This document shows positions 28,857 through 39,125 of a stretch of 64,000 nt of DNA, one piece after another (the first letter of the stretch is position 1; the number at the start of each line of letters is the position of its first letter). The notes under the pieces were generated by a model. The model saw only the letters and a list, made by a program, of their open reading frames with translations. It was not told the DNA's origin and made no database searches. The DNA is from Halosolutus amylolyticus. GTDB taxonomy: Archaea; Halobacteriota; Halobacteria; Halobacteriales; Natrialbaceae. The position numbers and the translations under genes were made by a program. The stretch covers positions 546,059 through 610,058 of the forward strand of contig NZ_JALIQP010000001.1 of assembly GCF_023566055.1 (NCBI RefSeq), given 5' to 3'.

Positions 28857-30503
28857 ATGGCCGGATACGATCAGACACTGAAGCCGTTTCTCTGGCGCGC
28901 CGAGCGCCTCCACCCCCAGCAGGAGGTCGTCTCGCGAACCCACGAGGGGATCGTCCGCAACACCTACAGCGAGTACGCCGATCGAACGCGACAGCTCGCG
29001 AACGCCCTCGAGGAGGCGGGGATCGAGGACGGCGATCGCGTCGGGACGTTCTGCTGGAACCACCACCGCCACGCCGAGGTCTACTTCGCGGCCCCGAACA
29101 TCGGCGGCCAGCTCCATACGATCAACCCGCTGCTCCCGCCGGAGCACGTCCAGTACATCGTCCAGAACGCCGAGGACAAGGTGCTGTTCGTCGACCAGTC
29201 GCTGCTCGAGCCGTTCGAGGCGGCCTACGACGAGGAGGCCTTCGAGACCGTCGAACAGTTCGTCGTCATGGGCTCGGACGTCCCCGAGACGAGCCTCGAA
29301 CCGGTCACCGACTACGAGTCGTTCGTCGGCGCGCAGGACGCGGAGTACGACTGGCCCGAACTCGACGAGGAGAACCCCGCCGGGATGTGTTACACCTCCG
29401 GAACGACGGGCAAGCCGAAAGGCGTCGAGTACACCCAGAAGATGCTCTGGGCGCACACGATGGCCACCCTGACCCCGCAGGGCCTCGGCATCGAGGAGGA
29501 CGACGTCGTCATGCCCGTCGTCCCGATGTTCCACGTCAACGCGTGGGGACTGCCGTTCTCCACGACGGCCGCCGGTGCGAAACACGTCTACCCCGGCCCG
29601 TCGCCAGACCCCGCCGATCTGGTCCAGCTGATCGAGGAGGAAGGCGTCACGATGACCGCCGGCGTCCCGACCGTCTGGCTCGGCGTCCTCGAGTACCTCC
29701 AGGAGAACGACGCCGACCTCTCGAGCCTCGAGCGCATCGTCATCGGCGGCGCCGCCGCGCCGGAGAGCCTGATCCGCCAGTACGACGACCTCGGCGTCGA
29801 GGTCGTCCACGCCTGGGGCATGACCGAGATGTCCCCGATCGGGACGGTCGCCCACCTCAAGGCCGATCTTCAGGACATCTCGAAAGAAGAACAGTACAAG
29901 AAGCAGGCCAAACAGGGCCTGGTCGTCCCCGGCCTCGAGTTCAAGGTCGTCGACGACGACGGGAACGAGGTCCCCTGGAACGGGGAGGACTTCGGCGAAC
30001 TCTACATCCGCGGTCCGTGGGTAACGGACTCCTACTTCAAGCGGCCCGACGCCAACGAGTCGGACTTCGAGGGGTCGTGGCTCAAGACCGGTGACGTCGT
30101 CACCGTCGACGAGGACGGCTACATCAAGATCGTCGATCGCGCCAAAGACGTGATCAAGAGCGGCGGCGAGTGGATCTCCTCCCAGGAACTCGAGAACGCC
30201 ATCATGGCCCACGACGACGTCAGCGAGGCGACCGTCGTCGGCGCACCCCACGAGAAGTGGCAGGAACGACCCGTCGCGTTCGTCGTCCCGACGGACGACG
30301 CCGCGATCGACGAGGACGCCTTCCTCGAGGAACTCAACGAGTTCCTCATGGAGGACTACCCCAAGTGGTGGACCCCGGACTCGGTCGTCCACATCGACGA
30401 GGTTCCAAAGACCGCTACGGGCAAGTTCGACAAGAAGACGCTCCGCGAGCAACACGATATCGAGTCGCTTCTCGACGACGCTCCGGACCCGGACGCCGAG
30501 TAA
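28857..30503 (+). CDS. Long/medium-chain acyl-CoA synthetase (AMP-binding)
   Basis: A 548-residue ANL enzyme that activates a carboxylic acid to acyl-AMP and then acyl-CoA. The phosphate loop [11 protein letters not shown] lies near residue 180, A-W-G-M-T-E-M-S is the A5 motif, the hinge [11 protein letters not shown] is present, and the catalytic lysine is in [10 protein letters not shown] near 524. So it is complete, unlike the relative at 10553. Chain-length preference is not evident. CTACTATTATTAC at 28811-28823 is a candidate promoter box. Confidence 0.92.
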   Translation: MAGYDQTLKPFLWRAERLHPQQEVVSRTHEGIVRNTYSEYADRTRQLANALEEAGIEDGDRVGTFCWNHHRHAEVYFAAPNIGGQLHTINPLLPPEHVQYIVQNAEDKVLFVDQSLLEPFEAAYDEEAFETVEQFVVMGSDVPETSLEPVTDYESFVGAQDAEYDWPELDEENPAGMCYTSGTTGKPKGVEYTQKMLWAHTMATLTPQGLGIEEDDVVMPVVPMFHVNAWGLPFSTTAAGAKHVYPGPSPDPADLVQLIEEEGVTMTAGVPTVWLGVLEYLQENDADLSSLERIVIGGAAAPESLIRQYDDLGVEVVHAWGMTEMSPIGTVAHLKADLQDISKEEQYKKQAKQGLVVPGLEFKVVDDDGNEVPWNGEDFGELYIRGPWVTDSYFKRPDANESDFEGSWLKTGDVVTVDEDGYIKIVDRAKDVIKSGGEWISSQELENAIMAHDDVSEATVVGAPHEKWQERPVAFVVPTDDAAIDEDAFLEELNEFLMEDYPKWWTPDSVVHIDEVPKTATGKFDKKTLREQHDIESLLDDAPDPDAE

Positions 30504-30675
30504 GTCCGGTCTACGGCGGGTATCGCACACGGAGTCTTCTCCCGCTTTCGGACGATCGGATCGCTCGATTCGTAGCCTCTCTCGTCGTATTCGGTACGAA
30601 TCAAACAGCGACCGATTCGACATTCCCTGGAACGATTGACTTTTCACCATCAGATGAAGTGATACGGGTACGATA

Positions 30676-32226
30676 GTGAGTCGAGACGATGAGGAGACGG
30701 TTCCGGACGACGAGCGAGACGCCCTCCTGACGATCGCTCACGGCGCGGTCGTCACGTCCGGCGGGATTTCCGGACAACGGGCACTGACGACGGCGGTCGA
30801 GGTCGTCCTCGCACGAGGCCTCGGCCCGATGGCCTACGGCGTGTACGCGATGGCGTGGCGGATCGCACAGATACTCGTCCGGATCGTGACCTTCGGGAGC
30901 GTGCCGGTGCTTCAGCGATACGTCCCCGCATACGACGGAACGCCGAAGCGCCAGTCGGTCGTCGTCGGGTTAGCGTACGCGACGACGGTCGGGTTCGGCG
31001 TCGTACTGGCGATCAGCGTCTGGCGATTGGCCCCGTGGATCAACGAACTCACCGTCGACCAGCCGTCGTTCGTGCCGACGATGCGCGGGTTCGGATTCCT
31101 CGTGGTGTTGCTCGGCGTCGTCACGATCGTCTCCGGAAACTTCCGGGCAGTCGGCTCCGCCCGCGGCGAGGTAGTGTTCAACAAACTGCTCCGCCCGGGG
31201 GTTCGGTTCGGCTGTGCGACCGCGGCACTCGCCCTCGGATACTCGGTCGTCGGAGTCGCCGGCGCGATCGTCGTCGGCACTGGCGTCCTCGCAGCGCTCG
31301 CCGCCCCGATCGCGGCGCGTGTGACGGGAATCGTGCCGTCTCTGCGCGAGGCCCGAAGCGAGGTTCGACGATTCTACAATCATGCGGCTCCCGTCGCGAT
31401 GAGTAGTCTCGGAAAAGTGTTCCAGAACCGCGTCGACGTGCTCCTGGTGGGGGCGTTACTGACGACGGTTGCGGCCGGCGTGTACAACGCCCTCCTCGTG
31501 TTGATCGCGATCGCGTGGATTCCGTTGCAGTCGTTCAACCAGCTGTTACCGCCGGTCGCATCGGAACTGTACGCCGACGGTCGGATCGAGGTGCTCAACG
31601 AGATCTACACGTCCGTTACGCGGCTGATCGTCACCACGGTCGTCCCCGTTCTCGCGATCCTCCTCGTCTACGGGCGAGACCTCCTCGCGCTGTTCGGCCC
31701 GACGTACACGCAGGGGTACGTGCCACTGGTCGTGTATCTCGGCGGCGTGTTCGTCGGCAGCGCCGTGGGGGCGACCGGGTGGCTCCTGATGATGACCGAC
31801 CATCAGTACGCTCGAATGCTCCTCGACTGGCTCCTCGCCGCCCTCAACGTCGCGCTGACGTACACGTTCATCGTCCAGTTCGGCCTCGTCGGTGCCGCCC
31901 TCGGCACGTCGCTCGCGATCGCCATCCAGAACGGCATTCAGGTGCTCCTCCTCCGACGGTTCGAGGGCCTGTGGCCGTTCGATCGAACGTTCCTCACGCC
32001 GATCGCGGCTGGCGGCGTCACGCTGCTCGTCATGTGGACGATCCGCGTCAGCGTTTCGAGTAGTCTCGCCCCCGTACTCGGTAGTGTCGCCGGGTTGGGA
32101 AGCTACATCGTGTCGCTCCACGTACTCGGTATCGATCCTCGCGATCGACTCGTCGTTCGCGAACTCGTCGATCGGTATCGGACCGACCTGACCGAGACGC
32201 TACAAACGGCCACTCGATCCGCGTAG
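30676..32226 (+). CDS. Polysaccharide/oligosaccharide flippase (Wzx/MATE-type, MviN-like superfamily)
   Basis: A 516-residue protein from a GTG at 30676 with 12-14 predicted membrane helices. The N-terminal H-G-A-V-V-T-S-G-G-I-S-G-Q and R-G-L-G-P-M-A-Y-G-V-Y motifs and the central N-H-A-A-P-V-A-M-S-S-L-G match the polysaccharide biosynthesis C flippase family, which turns lipid-linked sugars across the membrane for S-layer N-glycosylation or exopolysaccharide. No glycosyltransferase genes are adjacent, so it is an isolated gene here. Confidence 0.88.
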   Translation: MSRDDEETVPDDERDALLTIAHGAVVTSGGISGQRALTTAVEVVLARGLGPMAYGVYAMAWRIAQILVRIVTFGSVPVLQRYVPAYDGTPKRQSVVVGLAYATTVGFGVVLAISVWRLAPWINELTVDQPSFVPTMRGFGFLVVLLGVVTIVSGNFRAVGSARGEVVFNKLLRPGVRFGCATAALALGYSVVGVAGAIVVGTGVLAALAAPIAARVTGIVPSLREARSEVRRFYNHAAPVAMSSLGKVFQNRVDVLLVGALLTTVAAGVYNALLVLIAIAWIPLQSFNQLLPPVASELYADGRIEVLNEIYTSVTRLIVTTVVPVLAILLVYGRDLLALFGPTYTQGYVPLVVYLGGVFVGSAVGATGWLLMMTDHQYARMLLDWLLAALNVALTYTFIVQFGLVGAALGTSLAIAIQNGIQVLLLRRFEGLWPFDRTFLTPIAAGGVTLLVMWTIRVSVSSSLAPVLGSVAGLGSYIVSLHVLGIDPRDRLVVRELVDRYRTDLTETLQTATRSA

Positions 32227-32319
32227 GCGAATGGAACCGTTTTGGAGCCGGGAGCAGCGAAGATACGTCGTGTACCGGCGCCGTCGATCGAGTCATACAG
32301 TTTACTGCAAGTCATTTCC

Positions 32320-32351
32320 GGCGCAACCGCGATCCGGGCGGCGGTTGCGCC
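32320..32351. terminator. Strong hairpin between convergent genes
   Basis: Perfect 11-base arms (GGCGCAACCGC at 32320-32330 and GCGGTTGCGCC at 32341-32351) flank a 10-base loop. Looser complementary flanks lie outside (CAGTTTACTG near 32298 and CAGTAAACC). It lies between the flippase stop and the stop of the convergent 52-residue gene, as a bidirectional terminator would. Confidence 0.5.
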
Positions 32352-32375
32352 AGTAAACCGTTACAGCAATCCGTA

Positions 32376-32534
32376 TCAGAAGTCCATCAGCACGAACACG
32401 ACGAGGTAGGAGACCGCTCCAAAGGCGACGACAGCGCCCATCCAGACGGAGATGATGATCGCCGCCTGTTTGCCGGTCATCTCCTCCCCGTCGAGGATCG
32501 TTTCCAGTTCGGTGAGCGAGTCACGGAGGCTCAT
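32376..32534 (-). CDS. 52-residue single-helix membrane protein
   Basis: The minus strand from the ATG at 32534 encodes a small protein with a charged N-terminus (S-L-R-D-S-L-T-E-L-E) and one or two hydrophobic helices (I-I-I-S-V-W-M-G-A-V-V-A-F-G-A-V-S-Y-L-V-V-F-V-L). A TATA-like AAATTTTT on the minus strand at about 32558-32569 is correctly spaced for a leaderless transcript. No function is known to me. Confidence 0.65.
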   Translation of the reverse strand: MSLRDSLTELETILDGEEMTGKQAAIIISVWMGAVVAFGAVSYLVVFVLMDF

Positions 32535-32647
32535 GACCGAGGATACCCCGCAACGCGTGAAAAATTTGACGTACTGACATCTCAGTGCCGATCGAACACG
32601 CCGTTCGTGTGATAAATAGGAGGGTCTAGAACAGGTTCCACAGGAGT

Positions 32648-33826
32648 CTAAAACAGGTCCTGGGTCAACTCGAGGGTCTCCTCCCGATCGTCCCAGTCGA
32701 CGAAGATGGCGACGCTGGTCGCGCTGGTGATGATGTCCTGGACGTTGATCCGGGCCTCGGCCAGCGGGTTGACGATGTCGCTGATGACGCCGGGCTGGTT
32801 CGGGAGTTCGCCGCCGGTCACGCGGACGACGGCCATCGGTTCGTCGACGGTGACGCTCGAGAGTTCGTCGCGCGCGATGACCTCTCGGTGGAGGATGTTC
32901 TCGGCGCGTTCGGCCTCCTCCTCGTCGATGTAGAACGTGACGGTGTCGAGGCCGCTCGCGACGGCGTCGATGTTGACGTCGCTCTCGGAGAGGGCCTCAG
33001 AGAGATGGTAGAAGACGCCGGGCTGGTTGCGGATCGCCCGGCCGGCGACGGTGAGACAGGCCAGCGGGCGCTCGCGCAGGTCGACGAGGTTCTGGAACTC
33101 GCCTTCGATGCTGGTCCCGCCCGAGAGGAGGTCGCCGTGCTGGTAGTGGACGACGCGGACGTCGAGGTTGCCGTCCTTGTACGACAGCGCGGAGGGCGCG
33201 ACGACCTCGGCCCCGCGGAACGAGAGGTTCCGGAGTTCGTCGACCGAGATCTCGCCGACGTTGCGGGCTCCCTCCACGACGTTCGGGTCGCCGGTCATGA
33301 CGCCCTCGACGTCGGTGACGATGACGACCTCGTCGGCGTCCATGTACTTGCCCATCATGACCGCAGTCGTGTCGCTGCCGCCGCGGCCCAGCGTCGTGAT
33401 CGAGCCGTCCGGTCCCTCCGCGAGGAAGCCGGTGATGACCGGGACCGTCCCGTCGAGCTCCGCGGCGACCTCTCCGGCGCGTCGCTGGGTCTCCTCGACG
33501 TTGACCTCGCCGTACTCGTCGGTGACGACCGGCCAGTCGTCGCTGCCGGGCTCCAGGAAGGTCGCGTCGATGTCCCGGGCCGATAGCGCCGCCTTGAGCA
33601 TCCGGACCGAGGTCCGCTCGCCCATGCTGACGATCTGGGCCCGATCGGCCTCGTCGGTCTCGAAAGTGATCTCCTCGAGCAGTTCGTCGGTGGTCGATCC
33701 CATCGCGCTCGCGACGACGGCGATCTCGTGGCCGTCCTCGACGGCCGCCGCGATCGAATCCGCCGCGCGGTTGATCCGATCGCCGCTCCCGAGACTCGTC
33801 CCGCCGAACTTGGCTACGACGCGCAT
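32648..33826 (-). CDS. lysC: Aspartate kinase
   Basis: A 392-residue aspartokinase catalysing ATP-dependent phosphorylation of aspartate, the first step to lysine, threonine and methionine. V-A-K-F-G-G-T-S begins the kinase domain, T-L-G-R-G-G-S-D-T-T is the nucleotide site and two ACT domains (about 255-390) end the protein, so feedback control by amino acids is likely. The start at 33826 (M-R-V-V-A-K-F-G-G-T-S) is set by the family N-terminus although the frame is open far upstream. The symbol is generic for the family. Confidence 0.94.
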   Translation of the reverse strand: MRVVAKFGGTSLGSGDRINRAADSIAAAVEDGHEIAVVASAMGSTTDELLEEITFETDEADRAQIVSMGERTSVRMLKAALSARDIDATFLEPGSDDWPVVTDEYGEVNVEETQRRAGEVAAELDGTVPVITGFLAEGPDGSITTLGRGGSDTTAVMMGKYMDADEVVIVTDVEGVMTGDPNVVEGARNVGEISVDELRNLSFRGAEVVAPSALSYKDGNLDVRVVHYQHGDLLSGGTSIEGEFQNLVDLRERPLACLTVAGRAIRNQPGVFYHLSEALSESDVNIDAVASGLDTVTFYIDEEEAERAENILHREVIARDELSSVTVDEPMAVVRVTGGELPNQPGVISDIVNPLAEARINVQDIITSATSVAIFVDWDDREETLELTQDLF

Positions 33827-34060
33827 ACTGGCACCTCGCAATTGCGGTTCGTTCGCGTACCGGTGGCGTGGCTCATGTGCCAGTGCGTAACCAGAGCGAG
33901 CAGATAACTGTGTCCCATTGCCCGCATTTTTACCGGGCTTTTGCCCGGAACCGATCGCCGAATCGCCCTCCTCGAGCGGGATCGATCGGACCTCGTGACT
34001 GTCCGCTCGTCGTGAACTGCGGGCGGGATTTATGTTCGTGGGTAGCATTGCCACACGCAA

Positions 34061-34498
34061 ATGAACGTACGGGACGCACTCGAGGCCGATGCCGACGCGC
34101 TGGCGTCGATCGCGGACTCTCCGACGGACGTCATGCGAAATCTGGTTCACGATCGGACGGTCCGCGTCGCCGAGGACGGCCCGCGCGACCCGAACGCCGA
34201 CGTCGGCGACTCCCAGTACGACGGCTCGGATCCGGAGGATCTGCTCGGGTTCATCAGTTTCGACGCGAGAGAGGACACCGTCCACGTCACCCAGCTCGAC
34301 GGTACGAGCGAGGCCTGCGAGCGGCTGCTGGCCGAACCGGTCCGGTTCGCCGAACAGGAGTCGATGGCCGTCGAGGTGCTGGTCACGCCCGGGGCCGAAC
34401 TGATCGAGTCGGCGGCCGAGGAACTGGGCTTCGAAAGACGGGGAAACGGCCCCCGGTTCAACGGGTCGCAGACGGTCCGGTTCCGTCTCGATCCCTGA
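34061..34498 (+). CDS. GNAT-like acetyltransferase domain protein
   Basis: A 145-residue acidic protein. The N-terminus (M-N-V-R-D-A-L-E-A-D-A-D-A-L-A-S-I-A) and the C-terminal A-A-E-E-L-G-F-E-R-R-G-N-G resemble GNAT ends, but the acetyl-CoA loop is degenerate, so activity is doubtful. A TATA-like ATTTATG at 34028-34034 lies 27-33 bases upstream of the ATG and supports the start. Confidence 0.68.
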   Translation: MNVRDALEADADALASIADSPTDVMRNLVHDRTVRVAEDGPRDPNADVGDSQYDGSDPEDLLGFISFDAREDTVHVTQLDGTSEACERLLAEPVRFAEQESMAVEVLVTPGAELIESAAEELGFERRGNGPRFNGSQTVRFRLDP

Positions 34499-34621
34499 GG
34501 AGCCTCGCCCCCCACCGAACGCCGTCGATCCAGACCGGACGGCCGACGTTATTTTTATCATATCCGTAGTGTCGAGAATAACCGAAGCAATTATTGCCGA
34601 CAACGGTGCCTCCCGCGATGT

Positions 34622-36304
34622 ATGCCATCGGATCACAACATGCCCGACTACGAGCAGGTCCGCGAGGGATTCTCGTGGGAGGACATCTACGACGCGGCGG
34701 ACTGGGACGCACCGGACCGGATCAACATCGCACACGAGGTCTGCGATCGCCACGCCGAGAACAGGGAGAAGGTGGCGCTCTACCAGGTGAGCGAAGACGG
34801 CGATCTGACGACGCTGACGTTCTGGGAACTGGCCGAGCGGACGAACCGGTTCGCGAACGTCCTCGAGAGCCTCGGGATCGAGCAGGGCGATCGCGTCTTC
34901 TCGTACATGCCGCGGATCCCGGAACACTACGTCGCGCTTGTGGGGACGGTAAAGCGCGGGGCCGTCTTCGGCGGGATCAACGAGCGGTTCGGTCCTGACG
35001 GCATCTCCTACCGCCTGGACGACTGCGACACGAAGGCGATCGTCACCACCGCCGAGAACCGTGACACCGTCGCGGATGCGCTGGAGAACGCCCCATCCGT
35101 CGAACACGTGATCGTCGTCAGCGACGACGGGACGGGAATCCTGCGCGGAGACGTCAGCTACCACGACGAGATGGAGACCGCGAGTCGCGAGTACGAACCG
35201 GCCGACACCGGCGGCGAGGACGACGCCCTGCTGTACTACACCAGCGGAACGACCGGGCTGGCAAAGGGCGTTCTCCACAAGCACCGGTGGGTCACCGGCG
35301 TCGCCGCCACCCAGAAGTACGCCGTCGACCTCCAGGAGGGCGACCTGTACTGGTCGACGGGCGATCTCGGGTGGCTGACCGGCCCGATCAACACGCTGGG
35401 CGCGTGGTTCTGGGGGACCGCGCTGTTCACCTACGAGGGCGAGTTCGACCCCGCGGAGTGGGCCGACCTGCTCGATCGGTTCCCGGTCACCGTGCTGTTC
35501 TCCATCCCGACGGCCTACCGCATGCTCCGCGAGCACGAGGACGTCCTCGAGGGGGTGTCGCTCGATCTGCGCCACGCGCTGTCGATCGGCGAACCCCTCT
35601 CGGCGGGCGTCGTCGAGTGGGGCGAGGAGACGCTGGGCGTCACGATCCACGACACCTACGGCCAGACCGAGACGGGGAACATGATCATCAACAACTACCC
35701 GACGATGGAGGTCCGGCCGGGGTCGATGGGCAAGCCGCTTCCCGGCATCGAGGCCGCCGTCGTCGACCCCGAGACCGGCGAAGTGCTCGATCCCGGCGAG
35801 ACGGGCGAGATCGCTCAGCGCGGAGACTACCCCTGTTTCTTCGCGGAGTACTGGGAGAAGCCCGCACAGACCGAGTCGTGTTTCGTCGACGGCCCGGACG
35901 GACAATGGTACCTCTCGGGTGACCTCGCGAACGTGGACGAAGACGGCTACTTCTGGTTCGAGGGCCGGGCCGACGACGTCATCCTCTCCTCGGGGTACCG
36001 GATCGGGCCCTTCGAAGTGGAGAGTTCGCTCGGCGAGCACGAGGCCGTCGCCGAGGCCGCAGTCGTGCCGAAACCCCACCGGGAGCGAGGGAACATCGTG
36101 AAAGCGTACGTCGTCCCCAGCGAGGCCGCGACACCCTCCGAGGACCTCAAGGAGGAGATCAGGACTCACGTCCGCGACGAACTCTCGGCTCACGAGTACC
36201 CACGCGAGATCGAGTTCCGCGACGAACTCCCGAAGACAGTCACCGGGAAGATTCGCCGGACGGAACTCCAGGACGAGGCCGAAGAGGAGGTCGAGGCCGA
36301 CTGA
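34622..36304 (+). CDS. Acetyl/acyl-CoA synthetase (AMP-forming)
   Basis: A 560-residue ANL enzyme. The phosphate loop Y-Y-T-S-G-T-T-G-L-A-K-G lies near residue 206, Y-G-Q-T-E-T is the A5 motif, S-G-D-L-A-N-V-D-E-D-G-Y the hinge and P-K-T-V-T-G-K-I-R-R near 540 holds the catalytic lysine. It is closer to the AcsA/medium-chain group than the gene at 28857. An ATTATTG element at 34589-34597 sits about 25-33 bases upstream. A second in-frame ATG at 34640 is possible. Confidence 0.92.
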   Translation: MPSDHNMPDYEQVREGFSWEDIYDAADWDAPDRINIAHEVCDRHAENREKVALYQVSEDGDLTTLTFWELAERTNRFANVLESLGIEQGDRVFSYMPRIPEHYVALVGTVKRGAVFGGINERFGPDGISYRLDDCDTKAIVTTAENRDTVADALENAPSVEHVIVVSDDGTGILRGDVSYHDEMETASREYEPADTGGEDDALLYYTSGTTGLAKGVLHKHRWVTGVAATQKYAVDLQEGDLYWSTGDLGWLTGPINTLGAWFWGTALFTYEGEFDPAEWADLLDRFPVTVLFSIPTAYRMLREHEDVLEGVSLDLRHALSIGEPLSAGVVEWGEETLGVTIHDTYGQTETGNMIINNYPTMEVRPGSMGKPLPGIEAAVVDPETGEVLDPGETGEIAQRGDYPCFFAEYWEKPAQTESCFVDGPDGQWYLSGDLANVDEDGYFWFEGRADDVILSSGYRIGPFEVESSLGEHEAVAEAAVVPKPHRERGNIVKAYVVPSEAATPSEDLKEEIRTHVRDELSAHEYPREIEFRDELPKTVTGKIRRTELQDEAEEEVEAD

Positions 36305-36352
36305 CTGCGCGTCGGAACCGGTTCCAGATCGGGGACCCGGGAGCGCGCCTCC

Positions 36353-37282
36353 CTAGGTAGATCCCGTTTCGAGTACGGGATCGTCCTCGAGTCCCAGAAA
36401 GTCGATCGCGGTCCGGTAGAAGATGTCGCGGGCCGTCTCGCGGGGCAGATCACGGGCCAGCAGTCCGGCACGCTCCTCGCGGTAGGGGTACGGGACGTTC
36501 GGAAAGTCCGAGCCGTACATGATCGAGTCGGAGCGGTCGATCAGGGTTTCGTCGGCGATCGACGACGGGTCGAAGCCCATCGTCTCGGGGGCCGACGCCG
36601 ACATCGCGACCGTCGTGTCGAGGTAGACCTGTTCATTGGTCCGCGCCAGATCGAGGAACGCATCGACCTCGTAGGTTCCCATGTGCGCACAGCAGACCCG
36701 AAGGTCCGGGTACGAGTTCACCACCTCCGCGAACGCGTCCGCACCGACGTAGGGGCTGTCCTCGAACATCGGCGCAGTGCCGCCGTGATAGGTGATCGGC
36801 CGATCGTACTCGGTCGCGACCTCCAGTGCGGGCTCGATGCGCGAGTCCGCGGGACGACACTCCTGGACCGGACAGTGAATCTTCAGGCCGCGAGCCCCGT
36901 TCTCGAACGCCTCGCGAACGACGTCGGCGACGTCTTCGTCGTCGGGATGGACAGTCGCGAACGGGATCATGAACGTCGACGCCTCGGCCTGCGCACCGAG
37001 CCACGCGTTCAGGTCGCGCGCGAGTCCGGGCTCGTGGGCGTACGGGAGGGCGACGTAGGCCGCGACGCCGGCCGATCGAAGGACGTCCTCGATTCCCGTT
37101 CGGGACGTCGGCGAGGAAAACTCCCAGCCGGCCTCCTCGGTGAGCGTCCGCTGGATCGCGGCGGCGAGGCGATCGGGGAACACGTGCGTGTGGGCGTCGA
37201 TTGCCGGGCGAAACGCGGATGGGGGCTCCTCTGCCGCCGACCGTCGATCGGAAGGTACCATAGCTGTCGGACACCGGTCCAT
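36353..37282 (-). CDS. Amidohydrolase-family metal-dependent hydrolase/decarboxylase
   Basis: A 309-residue TIM-barrel protein (start at 37282, or at 37261 by an internal ATG). A-I-D-A-H-T-H-V-F-P is the metal-binding H-x-H motif of the amidohydrolase_2 (ACMSD-like) group, L-K-I-H-C-P provides another His, and M-Y-G-S-D-F-P-N-V-P is the usual metal-binding Asp loop. Such enzymes hydrolyse or decarboxylate carboxylic metabolites; the substrate is not determined. It lies 53 bases downstream of the PolD small-subunit gene on the same strand. Confidence 0.86.
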   Translation of the reverse strand: MDRCPTAMVPSDRRSAAEEPPSAFRPAIDAHTHVFPDRLAAAIQRTLTEEAGWEFSSPTSRTGIEDVLRSAGVAAYVALPYAHEPGLARDLNAWLGAQAEASTFMIPFATVHPDDEDVADVVREAFENGARGLKIHCPVQECRPADSRIEPALEVATEYDRPITYHGGTAPMFEDSPYVGADAFAEVVNSYPDLRVCCAHMGTYEVDAFLDLARTNEQVYLDTTVAMSASAPETMGFDPSSIADETLIDRSDSIMYGSDFPNVPYPYREERAGLLARDLPRETARDIFYRTAIDFLGLEDDPVLETGST

Positions 37283-37335
37283 ACCGGATCAGGAGTGATA
37301 GCTGTACTGCCCGCAAAGAGGCCGGACCCGGGCCG

Positions 37336-38928
37336 CTAGCTGAACTTCTGGACCGTCACGTCGAGCGTATCGAGGTCGACGATCGGTGCGTATCCCGCGT
37401 CGGGATCGATGTTGACGCTCTTCTGGAAGTCCGTCTGGGCCTGCCAGCAGCCGGAGTTGATCGCGAGCACGTTGTGGTACTTGCCGAACCCGAGTTTGTG
37501 GACGTGTCCGGTATGGAAGATGTCGGGGACCTCGTCGATCGCGAGGTAGTCCTGCTCCTCGGGTGCGAGACGGGTGTGGCCGCCGAACTGGGGCGCGACG
37601 TGGCGTTTCTTCAGGAGCTGGTACATCGCCCTGTGGGGCTCGTCGTAGCTCGCTTTCTCCTCGGGCAGTTCGGCGATCACCTCGTCTAGCGAAACGCCGT
37701 GGTACATGAGCACGGACACCCCCTCGATCGTCACCATCGACGGATTGCTCACGATGCGTGGATCGTGAGCCGACATGATCTCCCGGAGTTCCTCGTCGAA
37801 TCCGGGCTGGGGCTCGGCGAGTCGCACCGCGTCGTGGTTGCCGGGAATCATGACGATCTCGAGATCGCCGGGCACCCGTTTCAGGTGCTCGTTGAACGCC
37901 TCGTACTGCTCGTAGATGTCGACGATGTCGAGTTCCTCGTCCTGGTCGGGATAGACGCCGACGCCCTCGACCATGTCGCCCGCGAGCAGCAGGTACTCGA
38001 CGCGCTCGCCCGCCTCGGTGTGGAGCCAGTCGGCGAAGCGATTCCACGCGTCCGCCATGAACTCCTGACTGCCGACGTGGACGTCGCTGATGAGTGCCGC
38101 CTGAACCGGCCGATCGGCCGTCGAGGGCTCGTGGGTCCGGGGAACGTCGGGGAAGTGCATCGAGTCGACGAACGCGATCCCCGAATCGTCCGCCAGCGTC
38201 CCCTCCATCGCGAGCACCTCGTCACAGAGCAGTTCGTCCACGAGGTCGACGTACTCCCGGTCTTTCATCACCAGCCACGGGAAGGTGCCCGTGGCGTCCT
38301 CGAGTTCGACCAGCCAGTGGCCGCTGGCCGTCGATCGGACGTCGTTGACCAGTCCGACCATCGCGACTTCCTCGCCGCCCGGCATCGACTCGATCGCCGT
38401 CGCCGGGCGGTGGTTGACGCGACTCCGCAGTTTCGAGCCGAGACGATCGAGCCGATCCCGGAAGACCGAGACGAAGTCGCTGTACTCGCCGGTCCCGGTA
38501 CTCGCCCCGGTCATGTCGTTGCTGATTTCGAGCGACCGGAGGTCCGGATCGACCGATCGATCGGCGACCGACGAAGACCCCTCCGTTTCAACTGGAGACG
38601 GCCCGACCTCGTGCGTCGAATTCGGAGAGGACTCTCCAGTTGAAACGGAGGGGTCGGTCGTGGAGGGGCTCGCCGCGGACTGCGCCGCGGCGTCGGTCGA
38701 ATCGCCGGATCGATCGGAGGAGGGTCCAGTCAGCTGGCTCCCATCGAGGGCCGCGTCGACGTGGTCGGTCGTGACGACGAGGGCTCCCTCGGGGAGCGAT
38801 TCGATGACGCGCTCGAGGACGGCCCGGGAATCGTCCGCGGACGCGATCTTCGTCACCGCCTCACGTTCGGCGTTGTACCCGCGACTGGTGAGTTCGCTGA
38901 CGATCCGGGCCGGGCCCTCGAGTGGCAC
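37336..38928 (-). CDS. polB: DNA polymerase II (PolD) small subunit, DP1
   Basis: A 530-residue exonuclease subunit of archaeal PolD. The start is set at a GTG (38928) because V-P-L-E-G-P-A-R-I-V-S-E-L matches haloarchaeal DP1 N-termini and a T-rich element lies 25-32 bases upstream. Domains: an N-terminal helical part (1-80), an Asp/Ser/Thr-rich linker (85-125), an OB fold (about 155-250) and a calcineurin-like phosphoesterase (about 260-530) with L-I-S-D-V-H-V-G, G-D-M-V-E-G, I-P-G-N-H-D and H-T-G-H-V-H. DP1 gives 3'-5' proofreading. The large-subunit gene is not in the window. The linker is encoded by an ORB-like inverted pair. Confidence 0.93.
   Translation of the reverse strand: MPLEGPARIVSELTSRGYNAEREAVTKIASADDSRAVLERVIESLPEGALVVTTDHVDAALDGSQLTGPSSDRSGDSTDAAAQSAASPSTTDPSVSTGESSPNSTHEVGPSPVETEGSSSVADRSVDPDLRSLEISNDMTGASTGTGEYSDFVSVFRDRLDRLGSKLRSRVNHRPATAIESMPGGEEVAMVGLVNDVRSTASGHWLVELEDATGTFPWLVMKDREYVDLVDELLCDEVLAMEGTLADDSGIAFVDSMHFPDVPRTHEPSTADRPVQAALISDVHVGSQEFMADAWNRFADWLHTEAGERVEYLLLAGDMVEGVGVYPDQDEELDIVDIYEQYEAFNEHLKRVPGDLEIVMIPGNHDAVRLAEPQPGFDEELREIMSAHDPRIVSNPSMVTIEGVSVLMYHGVSLDEVIAELPEEKASYDEPHRAMYQLLKKRHVAPQFGGHTRLAPEEQDYLAIDEVPDIFHTGHVHKLGFGKYHNVLAINSGCWQAQTDFQKSVNIDPDAGYAPIVDLDTLDVTVQKFS
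38577..38654. repeat. Inverted ORB-like pair inside the PolD small-subunit gene
   Basis: ACCCCTCCGTTTCAACTGGA begins at 38577 and its exact reverse complement lies around 38633-38654. The two form a roughly 22-base perfect inverted repeat separated by about 34 bases. Each half matches the ORB core (TCCAGTTGAAAC next to a G-run). In the reading frame they encode P-S-V-S-T-G-E and S-P-V-E-T-E-G-S of the DP1 linker. Confidence 0.8.
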
Positions 38929-39125
38929 ACCCCTCGCATTCGTGACCGCGGGGAAAAACGTAGCGAATGCCCGATCGAATCCGGAAACGTAGCAGCCTCG
39001 ATCTCGATCGAATCCGGTAGCGGAGCGTATCCCGATCCAGGAGGTATCGACGATCGGATTCGAGCGTCGCGGTCGAACCAGCCCGAACAAAACGTTGATT
39101 GCCGGCCCCGGCAAAACACGGGACG

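Noticed and set aside
28521..30650. 709-residue minus-strand frame opposite the acyl-CoA synthetase
   Set aside because: Shadow of the synthetase; the real gene has all ANL motifs.
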